Below, one piece after another: positions 24,304 to 34,967 of a stretch of 64,000 bases of DNA; within the stretch, counting starts at the first letter, position 1, and each line of letters begins with the position of its first letter. The translations under genes were made by a program, and so were the position numbers. The notes beneath the pieces are model-generated. The model ran no database searches and was not told the DNA's origin. It saw nothing but the letters and a program-made list of their open reading frames with translations. Source of the stretch: Catonia carolina (lineage: Eukaryota; Arthropoda; Insecta; Hemiptera; Achilidae); assembly GCA_035578175.1 (NCBI GenBank), contig JAQMRL010000008.1, positions 95,055,041-95,119,040 of the forward strand. Reading direction: 5' to 3'.

Positions 24304-24390
24304 CGAGCCGTACCTGAAATTTTTATGTTTTTACTTAGTGAGATACGCGGTTCTAAACACAATTTTCATCTTTAATTTTACGTATTATAA

Positions 24391-24642
24391 CAGTAACAAT
24401 CTTATAATATTTTTAGGTATGTAGATTTTAAGAAATCTTATGTTAACTATTGTATATTTTTCTCCAATTGTAAAACTCTCATAGTTACCTTAATTATAAC
24501 ACTGTTATTAATGATGAGATTGTAACTTCCACATACATTGAACGGCACTGAATGCAATTGACTAATTAACATGTAAATCTGTAAAAGAAACGACATTTAT
24601 TATACTCGTATTTTAAAACGGTCTTAATCTCTCTCTCTCTCT

Positions 24643-24688
<46 letters not shown>

Positions 24689-24689
24689 A
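24391..24689. repeat. AT-rich DNA with a TA microsatellite
   Basis: A CT run followed by a TA run occupies about 24631-24685. The rest has no recognised feature. Confidence 0.7.
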
Positions 24690-25148
24690 TTATACCGTAC
24701 TTGCCAACAAATCTGACGTATAGGGAAATTAACTCAGACAATGTACTGTCAACATTAATCTTATTATAATCGTGTAATCTACTTTTATTACTCCAGTCGT
24801 TAGGAAACTGTAAAAAAAATGAGCCTACAAAAGGTTTTAAAAGCTAATAATGTACTTATTAATAAATAAAGGCAAAAATGTTATTTAATTTCGACATAGC
24901 GCGGTATTTACATTAGAAAAAATTTGCCTGGATTGGTGTTAAACATTAGCCGAGCGTGTACAGTGCTCAGTTAATTTTTCCTTTGATATTACTGTACGAG
25001 AGGTCGTGAGTTCGAGTCCTGCATATTAAAACGTTTTTTTTAAATTTTTTTGTTAATTTGATCACTGATTTTTATTAATTAAATAAGTAATGAAAAACAT
25101 TTGAAATTTGTAATTTAATTCAACAGAATATAACTAACTAACTAACTA

Positions 25149-25928
25149 CCGGGTGATTTTTTAGTCCTGTTACCCAATTGTTAATGTCTGGTAATTTTTT
25201 TCTAAGAAAGGGATATTTTGTTTTGTGACACAAAGTTGGTAGCCCTACTCAACCGGTATAGATATGACAGTTTGAGTTGATTCTCCTTGAGTTGCGTAAA
25301 ATTTTGTGCTGTTTCCAGTTGTGTTACGAACAGAATGTCTTTTACCCTAGAACAACTGGTTTTCATTCTTGAACAATATTTTGCTACAAAATCGTATGCG
25401 AGTGTAAAAGAATCATTTCAAATTAAATTTTTTGGTGTTCCTCCACTCTATTCTAGTCAATTTCTAGGCTAAATAACTGATTTTTAGAGGCAGGTATTGT
25501 TTGCAGCAGAAAACGTAGTGGTCGACTAACTCTCTTGACAGATGACGTTAAGAGAATGTGAAAACAAGATTGCTCAATTCTCCATGGAAAAGTTTACAAA
25601 AACTTTCCTCGCATGTTGATTTGTCATGTTCGAGTGCTCAGAAAGCTGCTAAACAATTGAAATTGTATCCGTATCACATACGATTAGTTCTAGAGCTTCA
25701 GCCTCCAGATTTAAACAAGAGATTGTTTTAGGATAAAAGACATTCTGTTCGTAGCACGACCGGAAATGGCACAAAATTTTACACAGCTCAAGGAGAATTA
25801 ACTCACACTGCCATATCCATACTGGTTGAGTAGGGCTACCAACTTAGTGTCACAAAACAAAATTTATTATTTTAGAAAAATATTACCAGACATTAACAAT
25901 TGGGTAACAGGACTAAAAAATCACTCTG
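25149..25928 (+). mobile_element. Mariner-like element with about 165-bp inverted repeats and partial transposase
   Basis: The ends are inverted repeats (GGGTGATTTTTTAGTCCTG at the left, CAGGACTAAAAAATCACTC at the right) flanked by TA. From 25334 the plus strand reads MSFTLEQLVFILEQYFATKS, then after a break RSGRPTLLTDD and LKLYPYHIRLV. This is a mariner-type helix-turn-helix N-terminus with the catalytic DDE region missing, so the element is non-autonomous. Confidence 0.75.
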
Positions 25929-26251
25929 TAGTAAAGCTTTTTTATTTAATTAAGTTAAGTACATTAGGGTGAATTATTTAACAATAATTTTAAATTATTT
26001 AGCTAAACAAAAACCTGAAAAAATGTAAATAGTGTGCGGGATTTGAACTCTCGGCCTTTCGTCCTGTAATATCAAAACTTAAAATTAACTGACCACTTTA
26101 CATGATCGCCTACTGTTCAGATAACAATGGAAGAGATTTTTTTTCTTATGTAAGTACCACGCTATGCCGAAATTGAATAACATTTTTGTCTTTATTTACT
26201 AATATAATAAAATTATTAGTTATTAATATCCTTTGTTATAATATCCTTTGC

Positions 26252-26905
26252 TAAGCGAGAAAATCCACAGGAACAACTTTTTGCTGGGGAAGACAGAATT
26301 GAACAAGTAGAAGCCTATAATTATCTGGGAACCCGAGTCAATTGCAGTGCAAGTCACCTGCCAGAAATAAAGATCAGAATTGAAAGGGCCAGGGCAGCAT
26401 TCCTAAAAATGAGACCTCTTCTATCGGCCCGCGACCTGAGCCTCAAAACTAGGACCCGCCTCTTGAAGTGCTACGTCTTTCCCATCCTCTTGTATGGAGT
26501 AGAGGCGTGGACACTCACCAAAGAGTGTGAGACCCATCTACAAGCGTTTGAAATGTGGACCTACCGGAGGATTCTTCGAATACCATGGACAGACAGGGTC
26601 ACAAATATGGAGGTCCTCAGAAGAATGGGGAAGGAGATGGAAATCCTGCAGAGCGTAAAGATAAGAAAACTGACATACTTTGGACACATCATGAGGGGGC
26701 CTAAATACGAGATTCTGCATCTCATAATTCAAGGGAAACTCGTTGGTAAACGCTCGGTGGGACGCAGACGAATATCCTGGTTAAGAAACATGAGAGAAGC
26801 GTTTAACTGCTCGTCGCATGACCTGCTCAGAGCAGCAGTGGACAAGGTGCGACTGACCATGATGATAGCCAACCTTCGTAATGGAGAAGGCACCTGAAGA
26901 AGAAG
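26252..26905 (+). pseudogene. LINE ORF2 C-terminal tail, 5'-truncated insertion
   Basis: AATATCCTTTGC is duplicated at 26240-26251 and 26906-26917, so the insertion borders are clear. The open frame from about 26253 to 26897 reads YNYLGTRVNCS, LLYGVEAWTLTKE, YRRILRIPWTDRVTN, YFGHIMRG and ends MMIANLRNGEGT, the post-reverse-transcriptase region of an RTE-like LINE. The element ends in a GAA repeat. The frame has no stop, which suggests a fairly young insertion. The same family lies at 37855 and 53309. Confidence 0.8.
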
Positions 26906-27090
26906 AATATCCTTTGCAGACTCATTTGTATTCAGTTTCCAAACGACTGAAGTAATAAAAGTAAGATTACACCTTTACAAAAAGATTAATGTTGACAGTA
27001 CATTGTCCAATGTTAATTTCCCTACACGTCAGATTTGATGGGAAGCACGGTATATATATTTGTGTATTATTAGTACAAATCTATTTTATC

Positions 27091-27487
27091 CCCATAATAG
27101 GCAATTGGAGTGATAAATTATTTTCACTCAATCTGGTAGTTTTAGCGCTACAAGGAACAGTTCTATTTCTTATCATATGGTCAGTCAATTATATTACTGA
27201 ACCATTTAAGAACAAGGTAGGTAGAGGTGTAAAAGATCCTAGTCACAGTTACATTCTCTGAGAGTAATGAATTTCATTATACACCAAGATCCTGGGGTGA
27301 ATAAAGTAAAAGTGTCATTTGCAGGTTGGAAAGTGGTTGTTTTTTAAAGAGCATACTGATAATCATACTTTTCCCTCAGTGAGGAAGGCAATAGTAAACC
27401 ACCTACTCCACATTTTACTTAGTAAATCCTCTAGAGGTTCGAACCAGCCTTTCAGCTGATGATCTAAACAACAACAACAACAATAAC
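27091..27487 (+). repeat. R400 repeat, copy 3 (diverged)
   Basis: Starts CCCATAATAGGCAATTGGAG and ends GATCTAAACAACAACAAC with a longer AAC tail. More substitutions than in other copies, so probably older. Confidence 0.7.
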
Positions 27488-27883
27488 AGTGCAAATCAGG
27501 GTGTGACATAAAATATGTCTATCTTGGCACTCAACATTTTAACGATTAATAGTTTCTACTGTGTGATTTGACTGAAATGACCCGTCGGCCCAGTTATTTT
27601 AATGAAATAATTCCTTTGGTCTTACATTATATCAGTAATTTTTATTAGGTACTGTTATCAAATTGTGTAAATTGCTTATAAAATTTAGGAAATGCATAAA
27701 GTTGGTCGATGCTTGAAGTGACTGGTTAAGTGTTGGGCAATAATTAATTGTATGGTAGAGCTATCTATCGGTCAATCAACGAATCTGAGACTGAGTTTTT
27801 AGAATACGTAGGTACAAATGAACGGTCGACTATAATTCACTGCAGCGAAAATCAGTTGCAGTTACATGTTATTTTTTAGGCCT
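27488..27883. other. No recognised feature
   Basis: I examined the minus strand here for a GR TM7 exon and did not recognise one. Confidence 0.4.
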
Positions 27884-28499
27884 ACTTTCTCTTGCCAATA
27901 TGAATATATATAGGAAGGAAAGTATTGTGACAATATCGAAAGAGAGCATGGTTCGCGAAATTTGTAGTACTTAATTCATAAAATGGTAAAGAGTAGATAA
28001 TAGAGTGAAAAAGTAACAATAGGGTTAGTTATAAAAGGATACCTATTTATAAAGGGTCTTAGTTGTACAATTATTTATGAAAGGGTCGGTTGATTACCTG
28101 TAACCCCTTTTATTCTATTGTTGACTTGTTTACAATAGTTAAGATTTTTCCAGTAAAAAGGGTTCAGTTTTATTGTACGTGAATTGAGTATTCAGTTTCA
28201 TTGTGTATGTGCATTCTATATAATTGTTGTAAGTAGTATTAAGTAAATTATTAAGTTATTTATTGTATTACTTCATTATTTAGTTTGTTATTTATTGTGT
28301 AAATCTTTTAGTTGTAATAAATACTTGTAGTTGTAAACCTTAGTGTATTAATTATTTAATTACCAAGATACCGAAACGGACCTTAGCGATGTGTCACAGT
28401 ATTGATTACATGTCGAATTTTCGATTTCGAGTTTTCACCGGATCTAAACGTTTTCAGACCCCCTGAACCCAAAAAACATGTTTTTAGCAATTGGTCTGT

Positions 28500-28530
<31 letters not shown>

Positions 28531-28535
28531 CGCGC

Positions 28536-28566
<31 letters not shown>

Positions 28567-29354
28567 TGTGTGAACATAATATCTCAAGAACGGAACATTG
28601 TACGAACTTGAAAATTGAAACTTAAGTTACATACCACTATCGGACCCGACACGAACATTCTCATCAAAATCAAACTCGTGTAATTTTTCACTTTTTAGCG
28701 ATTTTCTCAAAAACTGGTCCTACGATTTATTTTAAAACCGCCTGGTTTACTAAATTTTTTATACTTTACAAGATAGGGTAGGCGCCATGTTTGTTGAAAT
28801 TCTTGGTGAGGCTGTTCACGTAAAAAATTGTTTTTTTAAGATTACGGCTCCAATATGCATTTTAGCGCAAAAGTTTCTATAATAAAAAATGTAGAGAATT
28901 TAAAATACTACAACTTTTATTCAAACATTTTTTTGTATAGTTTAACAATACTAATTGTATAGTTTTGTATAGTTTGTAACATTTTTTTGGCTTAGTTTAG
29001 CGGTAATTAGCAATTTTCTATTTTATCTCACGAAAAGTGTGAAAAATCGATTTTTTTTAGATTTTGACCTTAGTAGACTATGCATTTTACGACAAAAAAG
29101 TATATAATCAAATTTATAGGAAATAAAAGATCTATAACTTTTATTTAGAGCATTTTTCTTTACAGAGCCTAGTTTAGCGTGAAAGAGTGATTTTCCGTAT
29201 TTTTAAGTCAAACTGAGGTCGATTTTTATTTTGCGTCTTTCACTCATGATTAAAATAAGGTTATGTTTTTTGAGGTTAGTTTTTTGTTTATTTCTAATGT
29301 TTTATTACTAATGTTAGGTTATATTGGTCATTATTTGGATTGGCAAGAGAAAGT
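27884..29354. mobile_element. GT-rich transposon with 13-bp inverted ends, copy 1
   Basis: Starts ACTTTCTCTTGCC and ends GGCAAGAGAAAGT. Landmarks are AGGAAGGAAAGTATTG, TTTTCACCGGATCTAAACG, CAGACCCCCTGAACCC, a GT/GC dinucleotide tract (about 28497-28572) and CGGACCCGACACGAAC. The same order is found at 54854-55824. A solo LTR has landed inside it. It has no coding frame, and I could not define a target duplication. Confidence 0.75.
27926..28398 (+). mobile_element. Solo LTR (473 bp) with 4-bp target duplication
   Basis: Begins TGTGACAATATCG and ends ATGTGTCACA, a TG...CA pair with 7-bp inverted ends. GTAT is duplicated at 27922-27925 and 28399-28402 and interrupts the GT-rich transposon. A related copy lies at 58233. 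Four-base duplications and TGT/ACA ends fit a Ty3/gypsy LTR. No internal coding region remains, so it is read as a recombined solo LTR. Orientation follows the AATAAA motif near 28317. Confidence 0.65.
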
Positions 29355-29884
29355 TGTGTGGGTTTCACAACAGATTTTAAAAATCACATTGCACTAAGTA
29401 TACTTTAGATGAAAATGAAATCCTTCTTAGGAAGATACAAAATCGGATTATAAATTCAAATTGTCACTAAATTCACCAAAATACAGTACTACAACAGAAG
29501 TTTCACAGCTTTTATCCTAAATCTTATAAATTTTGGTTTCATTTAGAACAAATTTTTTGGAACTTGTGTAACAAAGTTTGTTTTTGAGATCACAAGGCCT
29601 ACTCCTTCTTTACACTACAATATGACGTAAAACATCACGTGAAATAAATTAATGGTAATAAATTCAAAATGGATTTATTACATTAAGCTAATTAAAATGT
29701 TTGATTGATATTCAGATTGATTTTTCAGATACGTGTATCAAACTCAATTAAATACAAAACTGAAATTACGGCTGAAATTGTTAGTGTGGAATTTCTAGAC
29801 ATTTCTATCTGAGACAAATTTGTAAAAAACCCTTGAGCAATATTTATTGATTTTTAGGTAAAATTTTTTAATTTTTATCTGGCC
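29355..29884. other. No recognised feature
   Basis: AT-rich; no exon or repeat recognised. Confidence 0.4.
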
Positions 29885-29957
29885 AACCAGTTGGTGAAGT
29901 GGTCATATTACCAGCCTCTATCTCAGAGGTCCCGGGTTTGATTCCCGGTCAGGTTTA
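29885..29957 (+). repeat. tRNA-like SINE head
   Basis: TTGGTGAAGTGG resembles a pol III A box, and CCGGGTTTGATTCCCGG makes a perfect 5-bp T-arm with a B box. The anticodon arm would lack the invariant U33, so I read it as a SINE relic, not a functional tRNA gene. Confidence 0.45.
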
Positions 29958-30916
29958 AGTTTTTCTCAACAATCATTTTCATCTGTTACCCTTAATCTTC
30001 TGTATTAGCATTAATATGTAAAACAGTCAAATGTAAAAACAAAAGTCCCTTTCATGAAACGACGCGTCTCATGTTCGGTGTTAATTTTTGAAAAGGCTTA
30101 CCTTTGATTTATGGCATAAACCTTTAGTGATTTCTGTATAAACCTTTTAAAAGGAATCGAATTACACTATTTTTGTTTCCAAATTTCGATTATAATTTCT
30201 TGATTTTTGGTTTTGGGTCACTTCCGGTCAAAACGGAAACTTCAAACCCAATAATTTCTCTGTCTTCTCATTAAAAGGAGTCGAATGACACTATTATTGT
30301 TTCCAAATCCAGACTTCCGGTTTTGGGTAACTTCCAGTCAAAACCGGAACTTCAAGTCCAATCCAGGCCTACTAACTTTTTGTGTATTTGTTCTTCACCT
30401 CCAGGACGTGCTCTTAATAATACGATGGCGAGTTGTTATCGCAGAAAACTGTTTCATCAAAAATCTCACATTTAAAAAAAAATGTATATATTTAAAAACA
30501 GATACCGTAAATATTAATTACTGTACAGTATTAAATGTTTATACTCGAAATTCTGTATTTTCGTTTATTTATACTAAACATTTGTAAAAAATAACCTATA
30601 AGATCATTTTTACACCCTAAAACTATAACTCTGCGTGATATCTGAAATTTCGCTTATCCGAATTCGGGTTGGCTTTCTATACTTCGGTTAAGTGGGGTTT
30701 ATACTGTAGTAACAATTTTGGTTGAAGATATGCAGAAAAAGTAACGAAGTTTTCTAAACTATTAAAGGTAATATCGATTTATATGTTAATAAATCCATAG
30801 CAATTAGATTACAATCCCTCACTAATCTCTAAAACTGCTGATACTACATCTCTAATTAAATACTAAATCAATCTCATAACACAGTATAGTGAAATATAAT
30901 TAAAAAATTTACCTAC
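29958..30916. other. Likely intron or 3' part of the GR locus; no exon recognised
   Basis: This lies directly downstream (minus strand) of the 69-bp GR exon, so a TM7 exon would be expected here or farther left. I looked for the TYxxxxxQF end motif on the minus strand and did not find it. Two similar stretches (AAAGGAATCGAATTACAC near 30151, AAAGGAGTCGAATGACAC near 30276) are a short local duplication. Confidence 0.35.
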
Positions 30917-30985
30917 CTCATTTTTAAGGTCATCGTCAATTAAGACTGTATTCATTTGACATAAATCCTTTATTATTTCACGTAC
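30917..30985 (-). CDS. Gustatory receptor exon 2 (intracellular loop 3), probably shared
   Basis: A 69-bp exon of 23 codons, phase 0 at both ends. Upstream on the minus strand is a clean acceptor (TTATTGGTTTTCCAG) and downstream a good donor (GTAGGTAAATT). The peptide starts VREIIKDLCQ and ends DDDLKNE. In insect GRs the third intracellular loop has this pattern: a basic, hydrophobic helix, a short linker, then an acidic stretch ending in E before the next intron. It fits directly after the first exons, which end SKQ-x-x-I or SKQ-x-x-M in the same phase. It lies about 1.2 kb beyond exon A, and no copy accompanies exons B to F. I infer that it serves several or all first exons. It could instead belong to exon A alone, with B to F being non-functional or using exons outside the window. 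Confidence 0.65.
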
Positions 30986-31257
30986 CTGGAAAACCAATAA
31001 ATAATAAGAGAAATATATTAATATAATTTTGACCACATGTTATATTTGTTACATTCATTTGAAAATTCAAAACATGGACGGTTTTACTGAAGGAAAATCA
31101 GTAGAAGCTGATTTTCCTTTACATCCTAACTTTTCGTACGGTGTTTTTAAGATGGTATTTCACTCAATACTCTAATATGGAAGTCCGATATTTCAGTGGC
31201 CTTTGAAGTGTCGTGAATAAATGGATTAAACCATTATCCGCTCACCCAAAATTTATA
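30986..31257. other. Intron of the GR locus; junction of the array repeat unit
   Basis: The stretch TCGTACGGTGTTTTTAAG to GTCGTGAATAAATGG (about 31134-31225) matches the same stretch downstream of exons B and D. To the left of about 31110 the similarity to the other units stops and unique sequence with exon 2 begins. Confidence 0.5.
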
Positions 31258-31990
31258 TTATAGTCACTTGAGTCACGAGTTTTCCCTTGTTTGCAACGAG
31301 GGGTAAAGGAGGAAAAGCATTAGTGCGCATGCGCGACTGCTTTACTTTCAGTACGACAAACATACTTATACTATACCCAGAGCATATTGTACAATATATC
31401 GCGGAACCATTTGTAGATTAATCGTACGAATATAACTGTTTGTTATCGTAAACCGAAATGTCGGTTTCTCGAAAACATGGTCAAACTATTCACAGTGCTG
31501 AACGAAATATAATATGCAATGTAATATAATATGCAACATTTTAAAAATGTTGTGAAGCTGAAGCTAAACAAAAATGCCTATCCGTGCCTCTTAACAAAAG
31601 TTGTGAGCGAGGCGCTGACTACTGTGATGTTTCTTTTCCACAATTCGAAATATAATAAAGGAAGTTAAAGACATTGAAGAAGCTAATTCTTCATCAACAG
31701 TTTTGTTGGCACCTGGACAAAAAGGAAACGATTAGGTAGATTAGGGTAACTAGTGAGATTGATAGTGAAGACGCCGGTGATAGCGATAGTAAATAAGGCG
31801 ATTCATTCGTAGAAAATTTTGTCTAATGGAATACTGTAGCTGGTAATTACAGTAAATTAAACATTTCTAGTCATATAATTAAGCTATAGGCTTAATATAT
31901 GACTACAGGTCACATTTATTTTTTATAAGGTTTATGAAGAAAACATATTTTCGGAATAAACTAGCATTCAAAATGCATGTAAAACCTGCA
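31258..31990 (+). pseudogene. DDE transposase remnant, internally deleted
   Basis: From about 31459 the plus strand reads MSVSRKHGQTIHSAERNIIC and later YCDVSFSTIRNIIKEVKDIE, the N-terminal helix-turn-helix of an IS630-like insect transposase, then TVLLAPGQKGND. It jumps to an acidic serine-rich tail of C-terminal type near 31760. The catalytic part is missing. It interrupts the array repeat unit downstream of exon A, which is otherwise similar to units B and D. Confidence 0.5.
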
Positions 31991-32187
31991 CGGTAGTGAA
32001 ATGTACGAATAGTGTCTCACTGTTAAGGTTGGCAGCACTTCAAATTTTCACTTCCCTTCCTCACAGCCGATTTGTCCACAAAATTCAATCTCGTGACTTC
32101 AGTATTTATAATCAATTTACTTGCGCAACGAATAACAACCAAGTGCAAAATTTCACGTACAAATAAATTTAGTGCAATTTTACTTAC

Positions 32188-33123
32188 AATTGTACGTTGT
32201 TTCGACGCATGTGTTGTAATAAAAAAGTAGCTCAAAGCAAAATAAAACCACCATACTATCATAATACCCGATAAATTTTCTTTCCGAATCATAAAGTATA
32301 TTAATCCAACCAATTCGTATTTGGCGTACATATTATAAAAGAATAAATATGGTCCATACGCAATGTTTATTTGTTTAGAACACATTATTAAGTCATTAAA
32401 AGATAATCTTAATTTTTTAGTAAACTTTAATGGTATTTCATCCTCTTGTAAAAACCCATTTTTTAAATTAAATATAAAATATTTAGTTATACTATGTAAA
32501 TTTGAAATTCTTAAATTAATGCCACGTATAACTGATATTAAGAACACAAAATGAATTTGAAAAGGGACTAAAAGAGCTATATCAAATAATAGCCAAATGT
32601 TATTAACGGTTTCGTCTAAGTAATCTAGTATGGGTATATGTAATGTAGTAAAACTTAATGCCGCGTTTAGATAAGAAGAATATTTTCCTTCCATTTTTAA
32701 ATTATCAATATTTTTTAATTTGAAATTTTTATTTAAATTGAAATCAAAATTTTCGAATTTAATAAATATATATTTTATATTCATATATGTTTTTATCAAA
32801 GTTAAATGTTGTGTTAACAGAAATACTACTAGACTATAAACGTAGAATTTACCAGCTTCTGGGTTCGCAGTTTTTGCAAATAAGTAGAAACTTTCGTCTG
32901 ATTCAAACAAACCATAAGCAGTTAACACACCAACAACTACAACAAATATGTACGAAATTATAAATTGTACATTTTTCCATCTGTACTCAAAATAACCAGA
33001 TGTACTCAAAGATGTATCTTTTAACGGTACTAAACCTAGGTAACTAAAAATATTTAAAAATAATTTTACTGAATCATAAAAACGAGAATTTGAATTAATG
33101 TAATTATTATTATTATTGACCAT
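32188..33123 (-). CDS. Gustatory receptor first exon A
   Basis: 312 codons, from ATG at 33121-33123 to the donor ATT|GTAAGTAAA (intron from 32187). The reading frame stays open past the donor to 32023, but that part is read as intron. About six hydrophobic segments can be placed near residues 54-76, 92-112, 148-172, 178-202, 262-285 and 290-308, as expected for an insect GR (7tm_7 family, an inverted seven-pass ligand-gated channel in taste neurons) whose TM7 lies in a later exon. The exon ends ITTHASKQRTI. It is closest to B at both ends, but its middle (about codons 65-255) is almost identical to D, so it is a mosaic. Exon 2 at 30917-30985 is the nearest downstream exon. Family assignment rests on topology, exon structure and the loop exon, not on a database match; the ligand is unknown. 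Confidence 0.78.
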
Positions 33124-34961
33124 TTTAAATAAGGAAATCCTAATACTGTTTTATTATTTATAGTTTATTTATATATATATATATATTACGGGGTAAATTT
33201 AGAAAAATATTTTAAACTTTATTTTTATTAAAATTTGTTAAAAATAATAAATTTCTATAAATTTGTTAATAGAAAACATAAAGGTACGTCTGTACCGTTT
33301 TTAAAATATCTGTTATAATTTTCTACAATGAAGAATTCAACATAGGGTATAATAGAAATAACTATTTTGAAATCAAATAAATGATTAAACCTTTTAAAGA
33401 AAATATAATCAGTTAATAAAAATAAAATATGTAATACATTTTCATGTAATAATATTTTCATAATATCGCATAATATTATGTTTGTTATAACATGATATTT
33501 ATAAGTTAGTAGTTTTTATGGGTCGTATAATGAGTTAAGAGGGATTGATAATAAAATTCCATTAAGGTTTTTTTTAGCATTATTACAGAGAAAAATATTT
33601 ATTCACATTAATGGAATACTATTAAGGAATGGCAATTATAGAAAAATATTATTAAAAATGTAATTAACATATTATTGTCTTATAGAAATTTATTTACGTT
33701 ATAAATATTGTAAGAAAAAATTAATAAGTAAATCAAATTCGTAGTTGATCAACAAAGCAGTAATCAATACGTCTTAGTTATTTCGATATGGCTTTGTATA
33801 ATAGAAGGTTGGCTAATTTTAAGGTGCAAAGGATTTACGTGTCAACACCGTGAAAAAACAAAATTATTCACCTAAGTTCAAATATCAAGTAAAATTAAAA
33901 CATATACACACGAATTCTTAGACGCTTAATTTACTTGGTAATAGAAGAAGAATGACTGAAACTAAAATAACTAAAAACACTTGTCCTTCCGTCTTTATTT
34001 ATCAAATAAACTATACTTTAAAGTTAAGTTCATATGATTGACTATCATCATCACAAACAGAAATAAAATCGACTCAATTAAAATAGGGTTATAAAACAAT
34101 TTTCTTCTCATTTTTTCCAAATGTTTTAATTCATATAACAGTTACATAAAAAGAACCAGTACTACCAACAATTTAAAAGTATCGCTAAGTTCGTTTGTAT
34201 ATTTTATATCGTGGTAATAACAGTAACACCGAGTCTTGCGTTCTACTTTACGATGTTCTATTTCTTGGTGTTTTTGAGCAAGCCACAGTTATCTAGCACA
34301 GATTTTTTTTTGGCTTAATAATACCGAAATTTATGTTTTACATAGAAGCCATATAGATGTATCACAGACAATTTTTAACTGTACTGCCGTCCAAATGGTC
34401 TAATAAGTCAATCTGCCTTCACTAGATTGCGAGTAAGCCGAAAACAGTTACGTAGCTACTTAATATTTGTTCTAATAATAGATGTGAAGAAAATCGTGCT
34501 ATTGGATGAAAAGCGGCTGTAAAAAATTACCAATGCGGGTACAAAGAATTTAAAGCTAGAGTAAAACTTTAGGGCCTGTTGTCTAGGTTCTTTTGGGTCT
34601 AATCCTGCTTGACAAGAACCACTCAGTTTTTGCATATTAGGTAATGTTTTTTTTGCAATTTACTTAATTAAAAAAGGGTTATATAACAATTGTCTTCTCA
34701 TTTTTTCCAAATTTTATACTTTATATATTAAATTAAAAATTCAGCATATAAATAGTTCTGTTCATTTACTTTTACATCCTAGCTTTTCGTACGGGGTTTT
34801 CAGAATATTTTTCAGTCAGTATTCTGTAAAGAACGCTTCAACGGCTTTCCAATATCGTGAATAAATCCGCCCACCCCTAAATTTATGTTTATAAATTGAC
34901 TTGTGCAACGAATAACAACGAAGTGCAAAATTTCACGTACAAATAAATTTAGTGCAATATT
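33124..34961. promoter_or_regulatory. Array intergenic unit A/B: upstream region of A, intron of B
   Basis: No exon recognised. The block GATTGATAATAAAATTCC at about 33543, some 420 bp upstream of the ATG, recurs 350-440 bp upstream of B, C, D and E once insertions are subtracted. A second block (CAATACGTCTTAG, TCGATATGGCTTTGTATAAT, TACGTGTCAACACCGTG, about 33760-33855) recurs near 36473, 42695 and 48060. These are candidate promoter sequences, though they may simply be part of the duplicated unit. I find no copy of exon 2 in this unit. Confidence 0.4.
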
Positions 34962-34967
34962 ACTTAC

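Larger units (their letters stand above)
21688..24390. mobile_element. Composite element with about 90-bp inverted ends
   Basis: The left end (TTTTAGGTACGGCTCG near 21765, TCTCACTAAATAAAAA near 21739) is inverted at the right end (CGAGCCGTACCTGAAA near 24305, TTTTTACTTAGTGAGA near 24327). Between them lie an R400 copy, a SINE, a Jockey-type LINE fragment and a hairpin. No transposase is recognised, so this is either a non-autonomous element loaded with insertions or two solo ends in inverted orientation. Confidence 0.5.
24690..27060. repeat. Large palindrome (inverted duplication), interrupted by a LINE
   Basis: ATACCGTACTTGCC and AATGTACTGTCAACATTAAT at 24690-24760 recur inverted at about 26985-27055. 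The next blocks (ACTTTTATTACTCCAGTCGT near 24781; TTCGACATAGCGCGG near 24890; a tRNA-like stretch near 24950-25030) also recur inverted in the right order on the far side. The arms are about 450-600 bp. A mariner-like element occupies the centre and a LINE tail was inserted later in the right arm (26252-26905). Confidence 0.75.

Noticed and set aside
28383..28611. Open frames on both strands rich in TH or CV repeats
   Set aside because: They come from the GT/GC dinucleotide tract inside a transposon; a similar false frame is at 54832-55086.
29885..29957. Possible functional tRNA gene
   Set aside because: The T arm is perfect, but the anticodon arm does not give a proper loop with U33, and similar B-box stretches occur throughout as SINE heads.
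32023..32187. Treating the longer open frame as the receptor C-terminus
   Set aside because: The shared GTAAGT donor in all six exons, the phase match to exon 2, and the lack of a TM7 in the read-through indicate an intron.
32363..32554. Plus-strand open frames inside the receptor exons (also 35143, 39368, 46248, 60777)
   Set aside because: They are antisense shadows that recur only because the exons are homologous; the minus-strand exons explain them.
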